Assembly: GCF_037102585.1 (NCBI RefSeq)
Contig: NW_027043829.1
Location: 3,162,001-3,226,000, forward strand
From: Saccharomycopsis crataegensis
Taxonomy: Eukaryota > Ascomycota > Saccharomycetes > Ascoideales > Saccharomycopsidaceae
DNA length: 64,000 nucleotides
Reading direction: 5' to 3'
Part shown: piece by piece, positions 18,545 through 29,900 of the stretch
How the letters are laid out: each line of letters begins with the position of its first letter
How positions within the stretch are numbered: position 1 is the first letter of the stretch
Program-made: the position numbers and the translations under genes
The notes under the pieces: model-generated
The model's input: the letters and a program-made list of their open reading frames with translations, nothing else
Database searches by the model: none
Told to the model about the DNA's origin: nothing

Positions 18545-21500
18545 TCATCCCGCCTTGTGTTTTAAGAAATCTGCAAAACTCATCTTCTTCACCTTCTTCG
18601 ACTCATTCATGTGCTTCTCCTTTTTCTTCGCTTCCGAGTTTGCAGCCTGAAGCACGTCATTTTTCTTCTCGTGCGCTCCAACATTTTTCAAGTTCATAGT
18701 TTTCTCTAGTAAATGAAGGTCCAAACTTGTCGCAGTAACTCCCACCAGATCAATCTTTATACTGGTGGTCTTCACCGGCACAGGGATCGACAAGCAATTC
18801 GCAATGATTGCCTTGGCCAATTGAGCTCGACTGTTCAATACTGCATAATCAAGAGTGCGGGTGAGTAGTAACTTCTTCTTTGGATGCTCAAAGATTTCTT
18901 TCCGTCGAGCATGCGTAAATGGATCATTCAGATCTTTGCTTGCTTTTTCCTCCTCAACAACATTCTGAGGATCCTCCCTGGAATTATTATCAATCTGATC
19001 AGGTAAATTGATCGAGTGTTTCTTGATTTGATCAGCAATAACTTCGTCACGGTGGATAAGACGAGATTTAATCAAAGACCTAGTGTTCGAATCACCATCG
19101 CCATTCTTTGCGTCTTTTGAAAGTCTAGAACCTTTTCTGGACGATCTGAAGAAATAGCTTCCCATTTTCTTAATTTTCAACAACTTGCACTTGTTGTTGT
19201 TGACGTTATTACTGACAGAATAACAACCGCACTTGTACTGTCCCAAAACAAATTCCACCTGGTTGATCAATTGCACTTTCTCGGCATTGGTCAAAATATT
19301 GTTGAAGTTGGATTTCACCACGTCACTATACTTATCAATATCAACATGTTCTTTGCAGTATAACTTGGCAAAAAGTTTGTTGAAATCAAATTCCCACCCC
19401 ACCGTCAATTCACTATTCTTATTAACTGGTTTGATGGCCTGTAAGTAAAACTTCACCATGGAGTTATTGACAATAACGGGAATGATCTGACAATTTGGAT
19501 TACACGACTTTCGAACGAATCGTGAAACGCTACCAGAAGTTTTGCAGTTCAAATACAATGGGGCAAGTATTTCTGAAGGATCACCAGCAGTAGCTTTTGC
19601 TTGCAAATAATTCTCTAAACCAACTGCCAAATTAGATAAATTATCTTTATTGTAAATTGAATTTTCAACATCCTGGCCATCAGACTCATCACTATTATCG
19701 TTTTCCTCCTCCTTATCTTCTTCTTTAACAGAATTATTATTTTCATATCTCCCGAAATAATTAACAAAGAAATAATAGTTCTTTGGAACACCCCAATGCT
19801 TGTACTGATTTATAGGATTGTTAAAAAAATTCACTTGATAATCAACTTCTCCTAGAAACTCATCAATTAATTCCCCCTTTTCACAGTTATTTCTTGAAAA
19901 CACCCCCAAGTTAGATAACCCGCTGAATTTATAATGCGATGAAGGCACACTATTATTTTCCCCAATCAAAATGTTCTTGGCATAAGTTGTGGATTTACCT
20001 GATCGCAACTTATTATACTCTTCAATAGATAATTTTTTCAAGTTCATTTTATATTTGCGATTCCTGGCATAGTGTTTTTCAGCATTTAACAATAATTGGG
20101 GCAAATTGTTGGCGCAATAGTTTTCAATTTCCTTATTTTTATACTCCAAATCCTTTAAATTATAGTACACCGCATAATAATATTCATCTTTTGCCGATTC
20201 AATTCTAGTGATCAACTCTTCATTGGTATTATCGTCAAAATCTTCCTTCTTGCGTTTTCTACTAGTTTTTTCCTTTCTTTGACTATCTCGATCGTTAGTA
20301 GTTCTATCTTGTTTGTCATCAGAGCTTTCTTTGGAATTATGCTCGGTGGAAAAACGCCTATCTTTATTTGTCAATTTCTTTTTTCTTTTTGGTTCATCAG
20401 ACCGATCAGCAGTATTACTTGAATCACTTTCGTATCTTCTTTTGGAAACACTATCAACGTAAGCACTTGATGGTCTAGTTGTTGCAGGACTAGATCCAAG
20501 ATTCACTAACTGGATCTCTCTCATTTTCTTAACATCGATTGACTTAGCTTTGAAACTTTTTGAATCACAAAGTTCACAATAATAAATATCAGGAACGTCA
20601 TTAGTGTTGATATTGAAACACAGAGCATGTTGCCATCTAAAACATCGATCACATTGGATGGTGAAACCGTCATCTTCGTTGACTTTACAAATGCAATCGA
20701 TGATACCGGCATCTGGATCAACCGCATACGATGGGACAGTTTCTTTCTTTTTTGGCTTTTGTTTGATATGCAGTTTTTCTTTGTCTTTTGTCTTTGGTGA
20801 GGATTTTGATTTAGTGGGAGTGGGGTGTGTTATTGACTTTTCCTGGTCTCCTAGCTCATTATTCTGGACCTCATCTTCTTGTTTCTGTTTCTGCTTTTGT
20901 TTTTGTTTTCTTTTTTTATCGTCTTTTGCCTCTCCTTTTTCTTTATCGGAGTGTTTGAGTATTTGTTCTTTCTCTGCTGTTTCTTGGTCCAGTTTTCTTT
21001 CCGTTTCCATATTTTGTTTGGTTTCTTCTACGGTCTCTTCTATTTTTTGTCGTACTGTTTCCTCTTGATTTTCTGACAGTGATATTTGTTGTTGTTGATG
21101 ATTTTCAGACTTTTCCTCTGATTTGGTAGAATCTAGGGTAGATATTTGCGGTTGAGGTGGCATCACTGGTTTGTTTTCTAGTTCAGGTTTTGGTTGTTTT
21201 TGCTCCAATTCAACGATTTTCTGTGATGGTATTTGTGATAGTATTGATGGCACAGGTTTTTGTTGATTTACTGACGTTGGAGGCGGTACCTTGTTAGGTT
21301 CCGAGTTCATGAAACCACTATGTAGTGGCAATGGAGTGGAAGCAGCGGCAGCCAACGCAGCAGCAGCGACTATTGCCTTCATGGTATGTTCCTTCTTGGA
21401 GTCTTTGGAAACAGAAAGCGCAGCGACTGCGGGGCCAGGATTTGAACTTGGTGACATAGCGGTAGGTTTCAACGAAGGAGACACTGATGATGGGGGAATA

Positions 21501-21718
21501 GGGGAAGGAAGCGAAGGTTTTTCTGTTGTTGTCATTTGGATAGGTTTACTGGCGATACCTGGCTTTACTTGCAAAGGTGGTAGTGATGGTGGGGGAGGAG
21601 GAGGTGGTGGTGGATGATGATGCTGGTTGTTATGATCGGTGACCGGGGTGGCAGAGGCCTTGCTGAACTGAAGAAGTGCCGAGGCATCCTCCAAGATATG
21701 GTCGTCTTCTGAAGCCAT
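18545..21718 (-). CDS. SET3: SET3 histone deacetylase complex subunit (PHD + SET)
   Basis: 1057 residues (yeast SET3 about 750). A PHD finger (Cys4-His-Cys3) lies at about 337-382 with the aromatic FRWQH typical of H3K4me readers. A SET domain covers about 589-780 (start GLSNLGVF, end SCNPNC...LTVGWEFDF) and is split by an acidic insert at about 655-690. Set3 is the scaffold of the Set3C deacetylase with Hos2 and Hst1; its SET domain is not known to methylate. The N-terminal 330 residues are low complexity with Pro, Ala, Gln and Lys/Glu runs. MLL5-like proteins are the animal relatives. It diverges from RRN3. Confidence 0.9.
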   Translation of the reverse strand: MASEDDHILEDASALLQFSKASATPVTDHNNQHHHPPPPPPPPPSLPPLQVKPGIASKPIQMTTTEKPSLPSPIPPSSVSPSLKPTAMSPSSNPGPAVAALSVSKDSKKEHTMKAIVAAAALAAAASTPLPLHSGFMNSEPNKVPPPTSVNQQKPVPSILSQIPSQKIVELEQKQPKPELENKPVMPPQPQISTLDSTKSEEKSENHQQQQISLSENQEETVRQKIEETVEETKQNMETERKLDQETAEKEQILKHSDKEKGEAKDDKKRKQKQKQKQKQEDEVQNNELGDQEKSITHPTPTKSKSSPKTKDKEKLHIKQKPKKKETVPSYAVDPDAGIIDCICKVNEDDGFTIQCDRCFRWQHALCFNINTNDVPDIYYCELCDSKSFKAKSIDVKKMREIQLVNLGSSPATTRPSSAYVDSVSKRRYESDSSNTADRSDEPKRKKKLTNKDRRFSTEHNSKESSDDKQDRTTNDRDSQRKEKTSRKRKKEDFDDNTNEELITRIESAKDEYYYAVYYNLKDLEYKNKEIENYCANNLPQLLLNAEKHYARNRKYKMNLKKLSIEEYNKLRSGKSTTYAKNILIGENNSVPSSHYKFSGLSNLGVFSRNNCEKGELIDEFLGEVDYQVNFFNNPINQYKHWGVPKNYYFFVNYFGRYENNNSVKEEDKEEENDNSDESDGQDVENSIYNKDNLSNLAVGLENYLQAKATAGDPSEILAPLYLNCKTSGSVSRFVRKSCNPNCQIIPVIVNNSMVKFYLQAIKPVNKNSELTVGWEFDFNKLFAKLYCKEHVDIDKYSDVVKSNFNNILTNAEKVQLINQVEFVLGQYKCGCYSVSNNVNNNKCKLLKIKKMGSYFFRSSRKGSRLSKDAKNGDGDSNTRSLIKSRLIHRDEVIADQIKKHSINLPDQIDNNSREDPQNVVEEEKASKDLNDPFTHARRKEIFEHPKKKLLLTRTLDYAVLNSRAQLAKAIIANCLSIPVPVKTTSIKIDLVGVTATSLDLHLLEKTMNLKNVGAHEKKNDVLQAANSEAKKKEKHMNESKKVKKMSFADFLKHKAG

Positions 21719-23537
21719 TATATGGGGACGACAGAGAAGGGATAGCTGGTGTAGATAGAGAAATTAGTGGTACTCCGTGGATATATATTATTGTATTCTA
21801 CTCACCTATATTTTGATTCCCTTAGGAAAGAAAGACAGAGGCAGCAGCGATGGCGTCCGGGCAACGGGGGGGTTGGAGGTGTGCTACACCCAAAGAAAAA
21901 GAAATGCGAGAGAGCTCGCGAGCTATACGAGGAGAACCGCCGCTATTTCGTCGATTTGTTTCGTTTAGTTTATGGCGTTGTTTCGTTTACTTTATGTTCT
22001 GTTATGTTGTGTTATGTTATGTTATGGGGTTTATCTTGCTTGAGGTATCCGCAATTATGGGCCAGGAGCAATATTCATTCGGTTACAGTCCACACTAGCG
22101 TACGTTACACCGTTATACTGTTGACAACATATAAATAACTCTGACAACTATGGAGTTGCAATGTCTCAAATGACAAACGTCCTAGCAGGAGATGCCACCC
22201 CAAATGACCATTTCTGACAGAGTCATAATCAACCAAAGCATCTGCTCTTCTTTTTTTTCGATTTTTGTGTTCATTTTCAAATTATCTTGGAATTTTTGTG
22301 ATTGTGTTGTAATTCTTTACAGTTTCATTCATTATTGGAATAAATCAAATTTACAGTGGAAAACGAAAAAATTCTACAATATTAAAAAAAAATAGATAGC
22401 AAGAGAAAGAAAAAAAAGATGTTTGCAACATGGTTTTACCCAAATGCCCATTAGCCAACGGCCGTGCATAGTGTTCAGGAATATGATGCAATAGACAACG
22501 AGACGGCCGAACTCAATTACCACCCAAGCTGGGACAAGCCCTTTAGAGACTTTAGATGGTAAGAGTTCAAGACCTGGCCTATCATTCTGTAATCTGTCGG
22601 CTGAGCACCCCTATATCAACAGAAAAAAAGCGGTGTGCTTGTCGCTCAACCTCAAAATGAAGGACCAACAAGCAGCACCAAGATTCAATTGCCTCACGAG
22701 AGCCGATCTGCTACAAAGAACGGCTACAGTATCGTGCTGGGTAACGCTAGCAGAGCCAACGTTTAACCCAGTTTCCACCGAGTATTCATTTGCAACACAG
22801 ATAACTTGATGAAGAAAAGAAAAAAAGCCAAAGACAACATTAGAGTGAAAGAAAAAATTTCCGCCGCCTTAAATAATTATTCACGGCGGCCGGGTGACAG
22901 CGATCTCCTCCATCCATCGCATCGCCCGCATTCGGCAACCATAAAAAAAAAAAAAAAAAAAAGTTGAGAGAGATGAAGTGCGGTGCGGTGCTGACTGTTT
23001 CCTGTTGCTCGTGTGATACCCTTATCATCATCAATAAATCATTGTGTAAATACTGTTGAATAGGCTGCCCTATACAACCACACTATATACTACTATACGC
23101 CTCTTAATATATACAATATATACAATATCCACTATAATACTACTCCATATATTGGTAGAAATACTCATCACTGTATGGCAATGCGCCCCTCAGCACCCCC
23201 CAAAAAAAAAAAATTGAGTAAAAAAAAAAAAAAAAAAAAAAAATTTTATTACTGTGGTTTTCTTTCTTGACAACCACCAATTCCTGTTGATCAAACATCA
23301 TACACAGATTATTGCTATTCCTTTGGTTGTGTTTTATTTTTGTTTTGCTTTATCAATTGTACTAGTTTTCTTCTTTTTCCTTTTCAGTATCCAATTCTAA
23401 TACTGTCTTGTTCTTTTTCATTTATTTTACCCCCTTGTCGCCATTCTTCAGTGATATCAAACCATTTGAGCATCCTCTTTTTTGATGATCTCTAGTTGCC
23501 CATCATATACAAAAAACCAAAGAACAACAAAATAATT
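21719..23537. other. 1.8-kb divergent SET3/RRN3 intergenic region
   Basis: It contains poly-A tracts (22941-22960, 23202-23212, 23221-23243) and TATA-like repeats at 23080-23150. A less AT-rich island lies at about 22430-22830, with a short frame ending WDKPFRDFRW just before 22561 and a second frame open to about 22809. Neither has a convincing start or a known family. No tRNA found. Confidence 0.55.
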
Positions 23538-25726
23538 ATGATTACCGTCACCTCAAAACAACGAAAAGATCCTCCTTCCTCCCTTCTCATGAATAAAAAC
23601 CAGAATTTCAATACCTCCAACCAAAAAAAGAAGAGACCCCTTAGCGACAGCAACGATGAAAAATCAAAGAAAAAAGTTAGAATAGTTGAAAACAAGCATA
23701 ATACTGAGAAGTCTACTTCTCCAGTATTAGATGATAAAAATGGGAATCCAGAAGTATCAAGGAAAGTGTATCAAACTTATTTGAAAAACGCATTCGATGC
23801 GTTGGATAAGGTATGTCTTTCATTCTTTTTTTTTCCTATCCCCCTTCTCATCATTGTTACAAACTAACTAACGCTTTTCTCTTTTTCTAGAATGACGCTT
23901 CCTTTATTCAAAATATGACCAATAAGTTATCGCTCCCGCGTACGTCTCCTGAATCGCTCTCCTATGCCACCATGGGGTTGGTATTGGATCTTCTAAGTAA
24001 CAGGGTCTCCCAGCTTGACTCTCCTCATTGTAACTCTCTTATTCTTGCTATTCTTCGGACCCCAAACTGGTCGAAACAAGAGGAAAGTTTTCTCACTAGT
24101 TATGTCACTTTTCTCTCGGTCTTAACTTCAGGGATCCCAAAATGGCATAAAGAAATTGTAAATGTTTTAATCTCTGATTTCAGCCGGATGGCCCCTCTGC
24201 CAAAGACCGCTACAGACCTTGGCAACAATGCCAAACCTCATCATGAATACTTGCAGTATTTATTACGCATCATTCCTACCAGTTTGAATGTGGTACTCAA
24301 ATCTTTGGTAAGAAGTTTTCCTGGTAAATATTGTACAAAAAATGACGCAGTCAATTATGTGTCCAATTTGCTAGCAGTGATGGCCTACGCCCCAGAAATT
24401 AGATTCCAATTGTTGACCGCTATTTTTGAATACTGTGTGAAATTAGATGTCGAGTTGAAGAATAATTTGGATGAAGTTGATGAGGATGTCGAAGAGGAAG
24501 ACATTGACGATAATGATGACGAGGAAGAAGAAGAAGAAGATGATGATGATGATGACGAAGATGACGAAGAGGAAGACGATGATGATGATGAAGAACATGA
24601 AGAGTATAATGCCGATTTAACCATCAATATCAATGAACTTTCCGAAAAACTTGATCGAATCATGGAAAAATTGCTCATTGGCTTGCAATCACTATTTACC
24701 GTGGAAAATCTCAACTCTGGTGATGGGATCACCGTTTATAGATCTCTCATCTCGATCTTTAAATCCTATATTTTATCGACCAGTAACACCAAATCTGTGC
24801 AATTCATTCTTTTCCATTTTTCTCAACAGCAACCGGAACTAATCGACGCATTTTTGGTATCTCTTATCGATATCACTTTTGATTTCAGTGAAAGTCTTGA
24901 ACAAAGAATCAAGGCAGTTCAATATTTATCATCTTACCTATCCAGAGCCAAACAGGTGTCGAAAAACCAGTTAATCTTTGTGGTGAGTTATTTGGTCAAC
25001 TGGCTCGAGAAGTACGTTGACGAACGTGAATGTGAAGTCGGCAATGGTAGTGGCGGGATGGAAAGATTCAAGATGTTTTATGCGATATTGCAATGTTTGT
25101 TGTACATTTTCTGCTTTAGACACGAACAATTGCGTAAATCGGTTGCTGAATGGGAATGCAACATCAACAAGTTTTTCCAAAAAATGATCCTCACGAAATT
25201 CAACCCACTCAAGTTTTGTAATGAAACCGTCGCCCTCATGTTTGCCAAAATTGCCCATCAAGAAGACGTGGCTTATTGTTTTAGTATTATTGAACATAAC
25301 CGCCGAGACCAATTCAACAGTTACTCCAAGACCCCTGGCAAGCACGATCAAAAATCGCCATCATCATCATCATCATCATCATCTAAGAAGGCATCGATTA
25401 TCAATGATTCCCGGATTTTGTTTTTCAGCAAACAAGAATTCCTTGATTTGGTGGCGTACTTCCCATTTGACCCGCTCATTTTGAAACGTTCCAAAGCGTT
25501 AATTCAGGGAAACTACATTGAATGGTCGGATATTCAAAGCGATGATCAGGACAGTGATAGTAACAGTGATGATTATGACGATGGATCGACGTATGCTAGA
25601 GAATTTGTGCGCAAGAATAGCAGTGTCGTGGCCGATGCCGATGTACGAGACCAAATTCGCAAACAATTAAAGCTGGTGAGGAGTACGGGTGCAGACGATG
25701 TATTTGACGATACTGAGTTGGAATGA
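23538..25726 (+). CDS. RRN3: RNA polymerase I initiation factor RRN3 (one intron)
   Basis: Two exons, 23538-23810 and 23891-25726, give 702 residues. Exon 1 ends ...NAFDALDK and exon 2 begins NDASF. The joined LDKND matches the same motif in yeast Rrn3, which fixes the splice. Rrn3 binds Pol I through Rpa43 and recruits it to the rDNA promoter. Further matches are GGMERFK with IFCFRHE, and KFNPLKFCNE. A run of over 40 mostly acidic residues lies at about 280-325, at the same place as the acidic loop of yeast Rrn3 but purer. The first ATG in frame is 23538; the frame is open a little further upstream but without an ATG. Confidence 0.96.
23811..23890 (+). other. RRN3 intron (80 nt)
   Basis: Starts GTATGT, carries AACTAACTAAC near 23863-23874 as branch site and ends TTTTTCTAG. 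Phase 0. Confidence 0.93.
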
Positions 25727-26530
25727 TTTTGAAAAAGTTTACTCTGACTTTATTATAGTATACGATTGCATGATTTTTTTTTCTATTGTTTTATACCTTT
25801 TTTTTTTAAGCTCAGTAATTTTTTCGGTGTCATTTGTCTTGGAACTTTCATATATAATATATTCTATTGCAATTACAAATTGAAATTGTAGTGTACTTTT
25901 AAAAAAAAAATTATGGTTTGGGAGAGATTCCGGCATATGAAGAAAGTGATGAAACATTATCAGAACAGAGCACACAGGGGAGGTTGGAGTAAATGTTTCT
26001 AAATTGCTACATGTTGAAAAAAAAATCTCGGTAAATAAGAAGCAAAGCATCGTTTGAAATTGTTTTTGACCATCAATTACATGATGATTCCCAAAAAGAT
26101 CATTTGGAATATAGTGTTTTGAAGAAACAGTCAATACAAGTATGTTAGTAGCTACTATATAAGCCACATTCACAGTAATTTTTTTAAGTTCCAATTTCTT
26201 TGGGGTATAAACTAGCGCAATATTAATGGATACACACATCAATAACCAAATCCCTATGGGAAAATTCTCGAAATACATTTCATTCCGCATATTTGAGGGT
26301 ATTTCCATTTCCATATACACTATGATATCTAGCTGTGTGCGTTTCAAGAGCTGCTAATTCTGTGGGGGCTTATAGTATATGAGACATGATTCTCTACAAC
26401 TTCTTTAAAAGAAATTGATGGTTTTCTTGGCACGTAAACTGGAAGGTCGTAGACTCTATTCAGATAAGGATAACACGGATCAGCAATAACGGCAATTTTG
26501 TCAAACAAAGTAGAGTCAATGCATTCCATT
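25727..26530 (-). pseudogene. two adjacent unidentified open frames, likely a decayed gene
   Basis: Minus-strand frames 25739-26347 (202 codons) and 26344-26529 (61 codons, starts ATG) overlap end to start in different frames. The larger one has several hydrophobic stretches (FPIGIWLLMCVSINIALVY, VAYIVATNILVLTV), so it may come from a membrane protein. No family recognised. The neighbouring retrotransposon fossil supports a region under weak selection. It may also be chance open sequence in AT-rich DNA. Confidence 0.25.
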
Positions 26531-27349
26531 AATGCTAGTTGATCATCACCAACAATAGAATGAAAACCCGTTCAAGTTTTTCATGTTACAAATAAACTAA
26601 AATCATGTATGTTTTTGGTGATATTCATTCTCGCTTACTTATCCAACAATCGGACACAGTAATGGGAAGAGATCGGTTCATCACAAATATATTCAACTTT
26701 CATGCATTAAACTTCAGAAAACTTTAGGATAACACTAGTATAATTATCTTCCAAAAAATAACACGATTTGCAGTAGCAAAATGGTACTTTAATATTGAAG
26801 ATGTGGATAAAACCTTACACAATTATATAAACTTTTCTTCATTACAAATACAAAACCATGCCATAGGATTATATACCCAGCTATGGGAAACCCACAAACG
26901 AAATCTTTAATACCTCCTGATAATATTGATTTTGGTGAGAATGTGCTGCTGTTACTCTACAATAGATGATATCTTGTCTAACATCAACCATAATAATAAC
27001 AAATAAATACCGTCCCAATGGTACGCGCATGATGATCATAAATACCATTAAAATGGTATATGCATATCAAGTAATAAATACCCTGGCAGTGGTATACGCT
27101 TTCAATAATATTTCCAAAGTGAAAGAACAATATTTAATTCATACCTTTGTTCTAAAATACTACCCTCAATTAATATTCACTACCAGTTATAATATACAGA
27201 AGGTGTTTTCTACGGATAATTGAGCATCTATAAGGTGATAACGCAATGATGTAAAATAAAGAATTCTTTCCAAAATGGCGACGCAAATCAACTCTTTATC
27301 GTCACCAAAGATAGTTAGTAAACTATGTAGAAGATATACTAATTAATTT
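26531..27349. other. unassigned sequence left of the retrotransposon fossil
   Basis: AT-rich, no gene seen. It includes the tandem palindromes at 27005-27096 and probably the diverged downstream end repeat of the fossil. Confidence 0.4.
27005..27096. repeat. three tandem small palindromes, AAATACC-N7-TGGTA
   Basis: AAATACC followed by seven bases and TGGTA occurs at 27005, 27040 and 27076 (period 35-36). Each can fold into a five- to six-pair hairpin with a seven-base loop. The loops differ while the arms are kept. A related copy lies at 30406-30424 at the other end of the retrotransposon fossil. Confidence 0.75.
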
Positions 27350-29900
27350 GACCGATCTAAACTAATCTTTGTCATCATAATGAGCGTATCTGCCAGTTTC
27401 AAGTTCTTTTGGAATTAGTTCCATGACCGCTTTGAACTTTATATCCCACTTTCTGGGTTCAAACATTTCTCTTTCAAAAATCTTTATAACCGACTGGTTA
27501 TCTTGAAATAATTTGATTTTTCTAATTTCCTTCTCACCCAGAATGATCAAAAATTAATTATTAATATTCTTCAATTTCTTTGTGGTGAACACAGCATCGT
27601 ATAACGCTTCCATTTCACTATGTGCTGATGATCCGCACACTATATCAGTCATTCGGGAGCACCAAAAAAAGTAAAACTCCATGAAAAGTTATCGCAAAGC
27701 CATATGTTGATTTTCTAGTTCTAGGCTCATTCAGACTAGAGGCGTCAGCCCAAACTTGCAATTCATTGTCAACATCCCTATTTGGTTCAATCGTTAAAAA
27801 AAACTCTCATTAGAACTCCAAATATAGTTCAAGCATTTCTGATATTTCTTAAAACACTTTACTCGTCAGGCAAGTGGCCAAGCGACTGAGCATCGAAGCA
27901 GCAAACGAAATATCCGGACGAAAACTATGAGTCAAATACAGAAACAAACCAGAAAGTTGATGAAAGGATTGAACGTTCTCAAGTTCTGTCTTTGGAGACA
28001 TCATCGGTAGTGAGATATACCGAATTGAATGGTATAGGACTATAATCCAGTTGATAATCCTTCAATATGAAATGTTTGAGTGGTTTTGAGCGATAAATAT
28101 TAATGCCTTTCTCAGTAAAGTCAAGATTGAGACCCAAAAATCAAATCCGGCTTTCCCATAATCTTTCCCAATTCATGAAGAATTTCTTCACACTCGAGCT
28201 TATTAGGTCCAAGAATAAGAACTTCATTCACATATGTCATTAAAATGATTCCACTTTCTTTCTGAAAATACACCGACTCACCATAGTCACTCCTCTCAAA
28301 TTTCAATTCATTGGTGACGATATCTTTGAAATGGCAGTACTAAATCCTTGGGGATTGGCGTAAACTATATACCGCTTTTTTATAGACGTCTGTTTGATCA
28401 CCAAATTGTATCGCTCTATAAAGCTATTCAAATCACTAGAGTACGCAGGTGGACGACGATGGATGATGGAAGTCTTGATGCAAAATGCCTTCATATCATG
28501 ACTCTTAAATTCTTTACCATTGTCTGTGACCACTTGCGTATAGCCATCCTTCAATATCTCTTGAAGTGCTGCTGTTGCTTCACCTTTGGATTCCTATATC
28601 AATATCTCTAACTTAATATAACGGCTAAATTCATCAACCGTTGTCAACACAGGAGTTTTATCCAAATACGTAACATCAACATGTAACGCGGCTCTTGGTT
28701 TAGTTGCTGTTCTACTCAAAACCTACCTTTCTTATTCTTCATCAGACTCTAGCTCTCAAACAAGTCAAGTCAAACAATTGTCACGCTTAGTATTCCAACA
28801 AACTTGATTCTTTGTCAATCCATAATGCTTAGAATACTTTCTAAGCAACCTCGAGCTAATATGCCCAAACCTTGTATGGCAATCAGATGTTTCATTCACT
28901 GTCAAATTGTGATTAACAAACACTAGACTCCCACAAAGTTCAAGTTCCTGGGGTTTTGTTCCATACTTTAACCATACTCTAGAATGATTTTGTTGAAATG
29001 TGAATCCTTTAGTAGTCAAGTCTGCAAGACTAATTATAGTTTTTTTTTTTCATTCGTTTCAGATTCTGGGATCAAATACATCGGTATATCCAACTTCTCT
29101 TTATTGATTGTCAATGTTATTGTTCCCAAACCAACAGCTGTAATAGGATGTGCTGAGATACCAGAAATGATTGTATCAGTTTTTTTTATGTTGTTTAACA
29201 ATTGACCTTCGGTAGTAACTGAGGCTTGCGCACCATTATCCAATAACATATATGTTGGCTTATAAGCTTTGGATTATAATCCGTAATATCCAGAATAATG
29301 TTATTGATCAAGAGAAACTTCAGCTTCTTTTTCTCTTCTTTGTAATTATCCTCATCGTCATCTCTATTCCGCTTATTACCTCTCTTTCCTTTCCTCTACA
29401 TATTTCTGAGTGCATAACATTGTGCCTTATAATGACCTTGTTTTCCACAGTTAAAACAATACTGTTTTCCTTTCCTTTTTTTCTGTTGAGCTTTCACATG
29501 TTGGGTAATCTTTGCTGGGTCATAAGATTCGATGCAAAAAGTTGCTGAATTTTTATGGTGGACTCCCAACTCAATTAAATTTTCAACAGTCGTTGCACCT
29601 TGAAGAATTCTATATAACTCCCTGCTCTCAAGAGTATTATAAGGATTCTTTCCAAATTTTGAAATAATTTGGTCAAGCATGTCCCTATCAGAAGGAATAT
29701 TTTTCCCTGCATAGGCACAGAGTTGTTTAATATCATCAATCACTGCCCCAAACTGGTCGAAATTAGTATGAACAGTTACGTGTAACAGATTAAATACATC
29801 TTGTGCCAATATTCTTGGATTCTTCGGTTCATGGGTTCTAATGTAGAACTTTAACAATTTCTTGCAAGATCAAGTATCACGCATCGCATCATTTTTGGAG
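27350..29900 (-). mobile_element. broken Ty1/copia-family LTR retrotransposon (fossil)
   Basis: Separate recognisable parts lie in copia order along the minus strand. These are a gag segment with a CCHC zinc knuckle (about 29396-29857), an aspartic protease segment (about 29034-29249), integrase zinc-binding and core segments (about 28303-29019), a reverse transcriptase segment (about 28121-28306) and an RNase H segment (about 27362-27550). The order gag, protease, integrase, RT, RNase H marks Ty1/copia (Pseudoviridae). It is clearly broken, with more than ten breaks, and is an old copy. End repeats are diverged: sequence near 26970-27100 resembles sequence near 30380-30440. The coordinates given are the coding core only. 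Confidence 0.9.

Noticed and set aside
27005-27096. CRISPR array reading of the spaced palindromes
   Set aside because: Units are too short, eukaryotic nuclear context, no cas genes; the spacing suits binding sites or hairpins instead.
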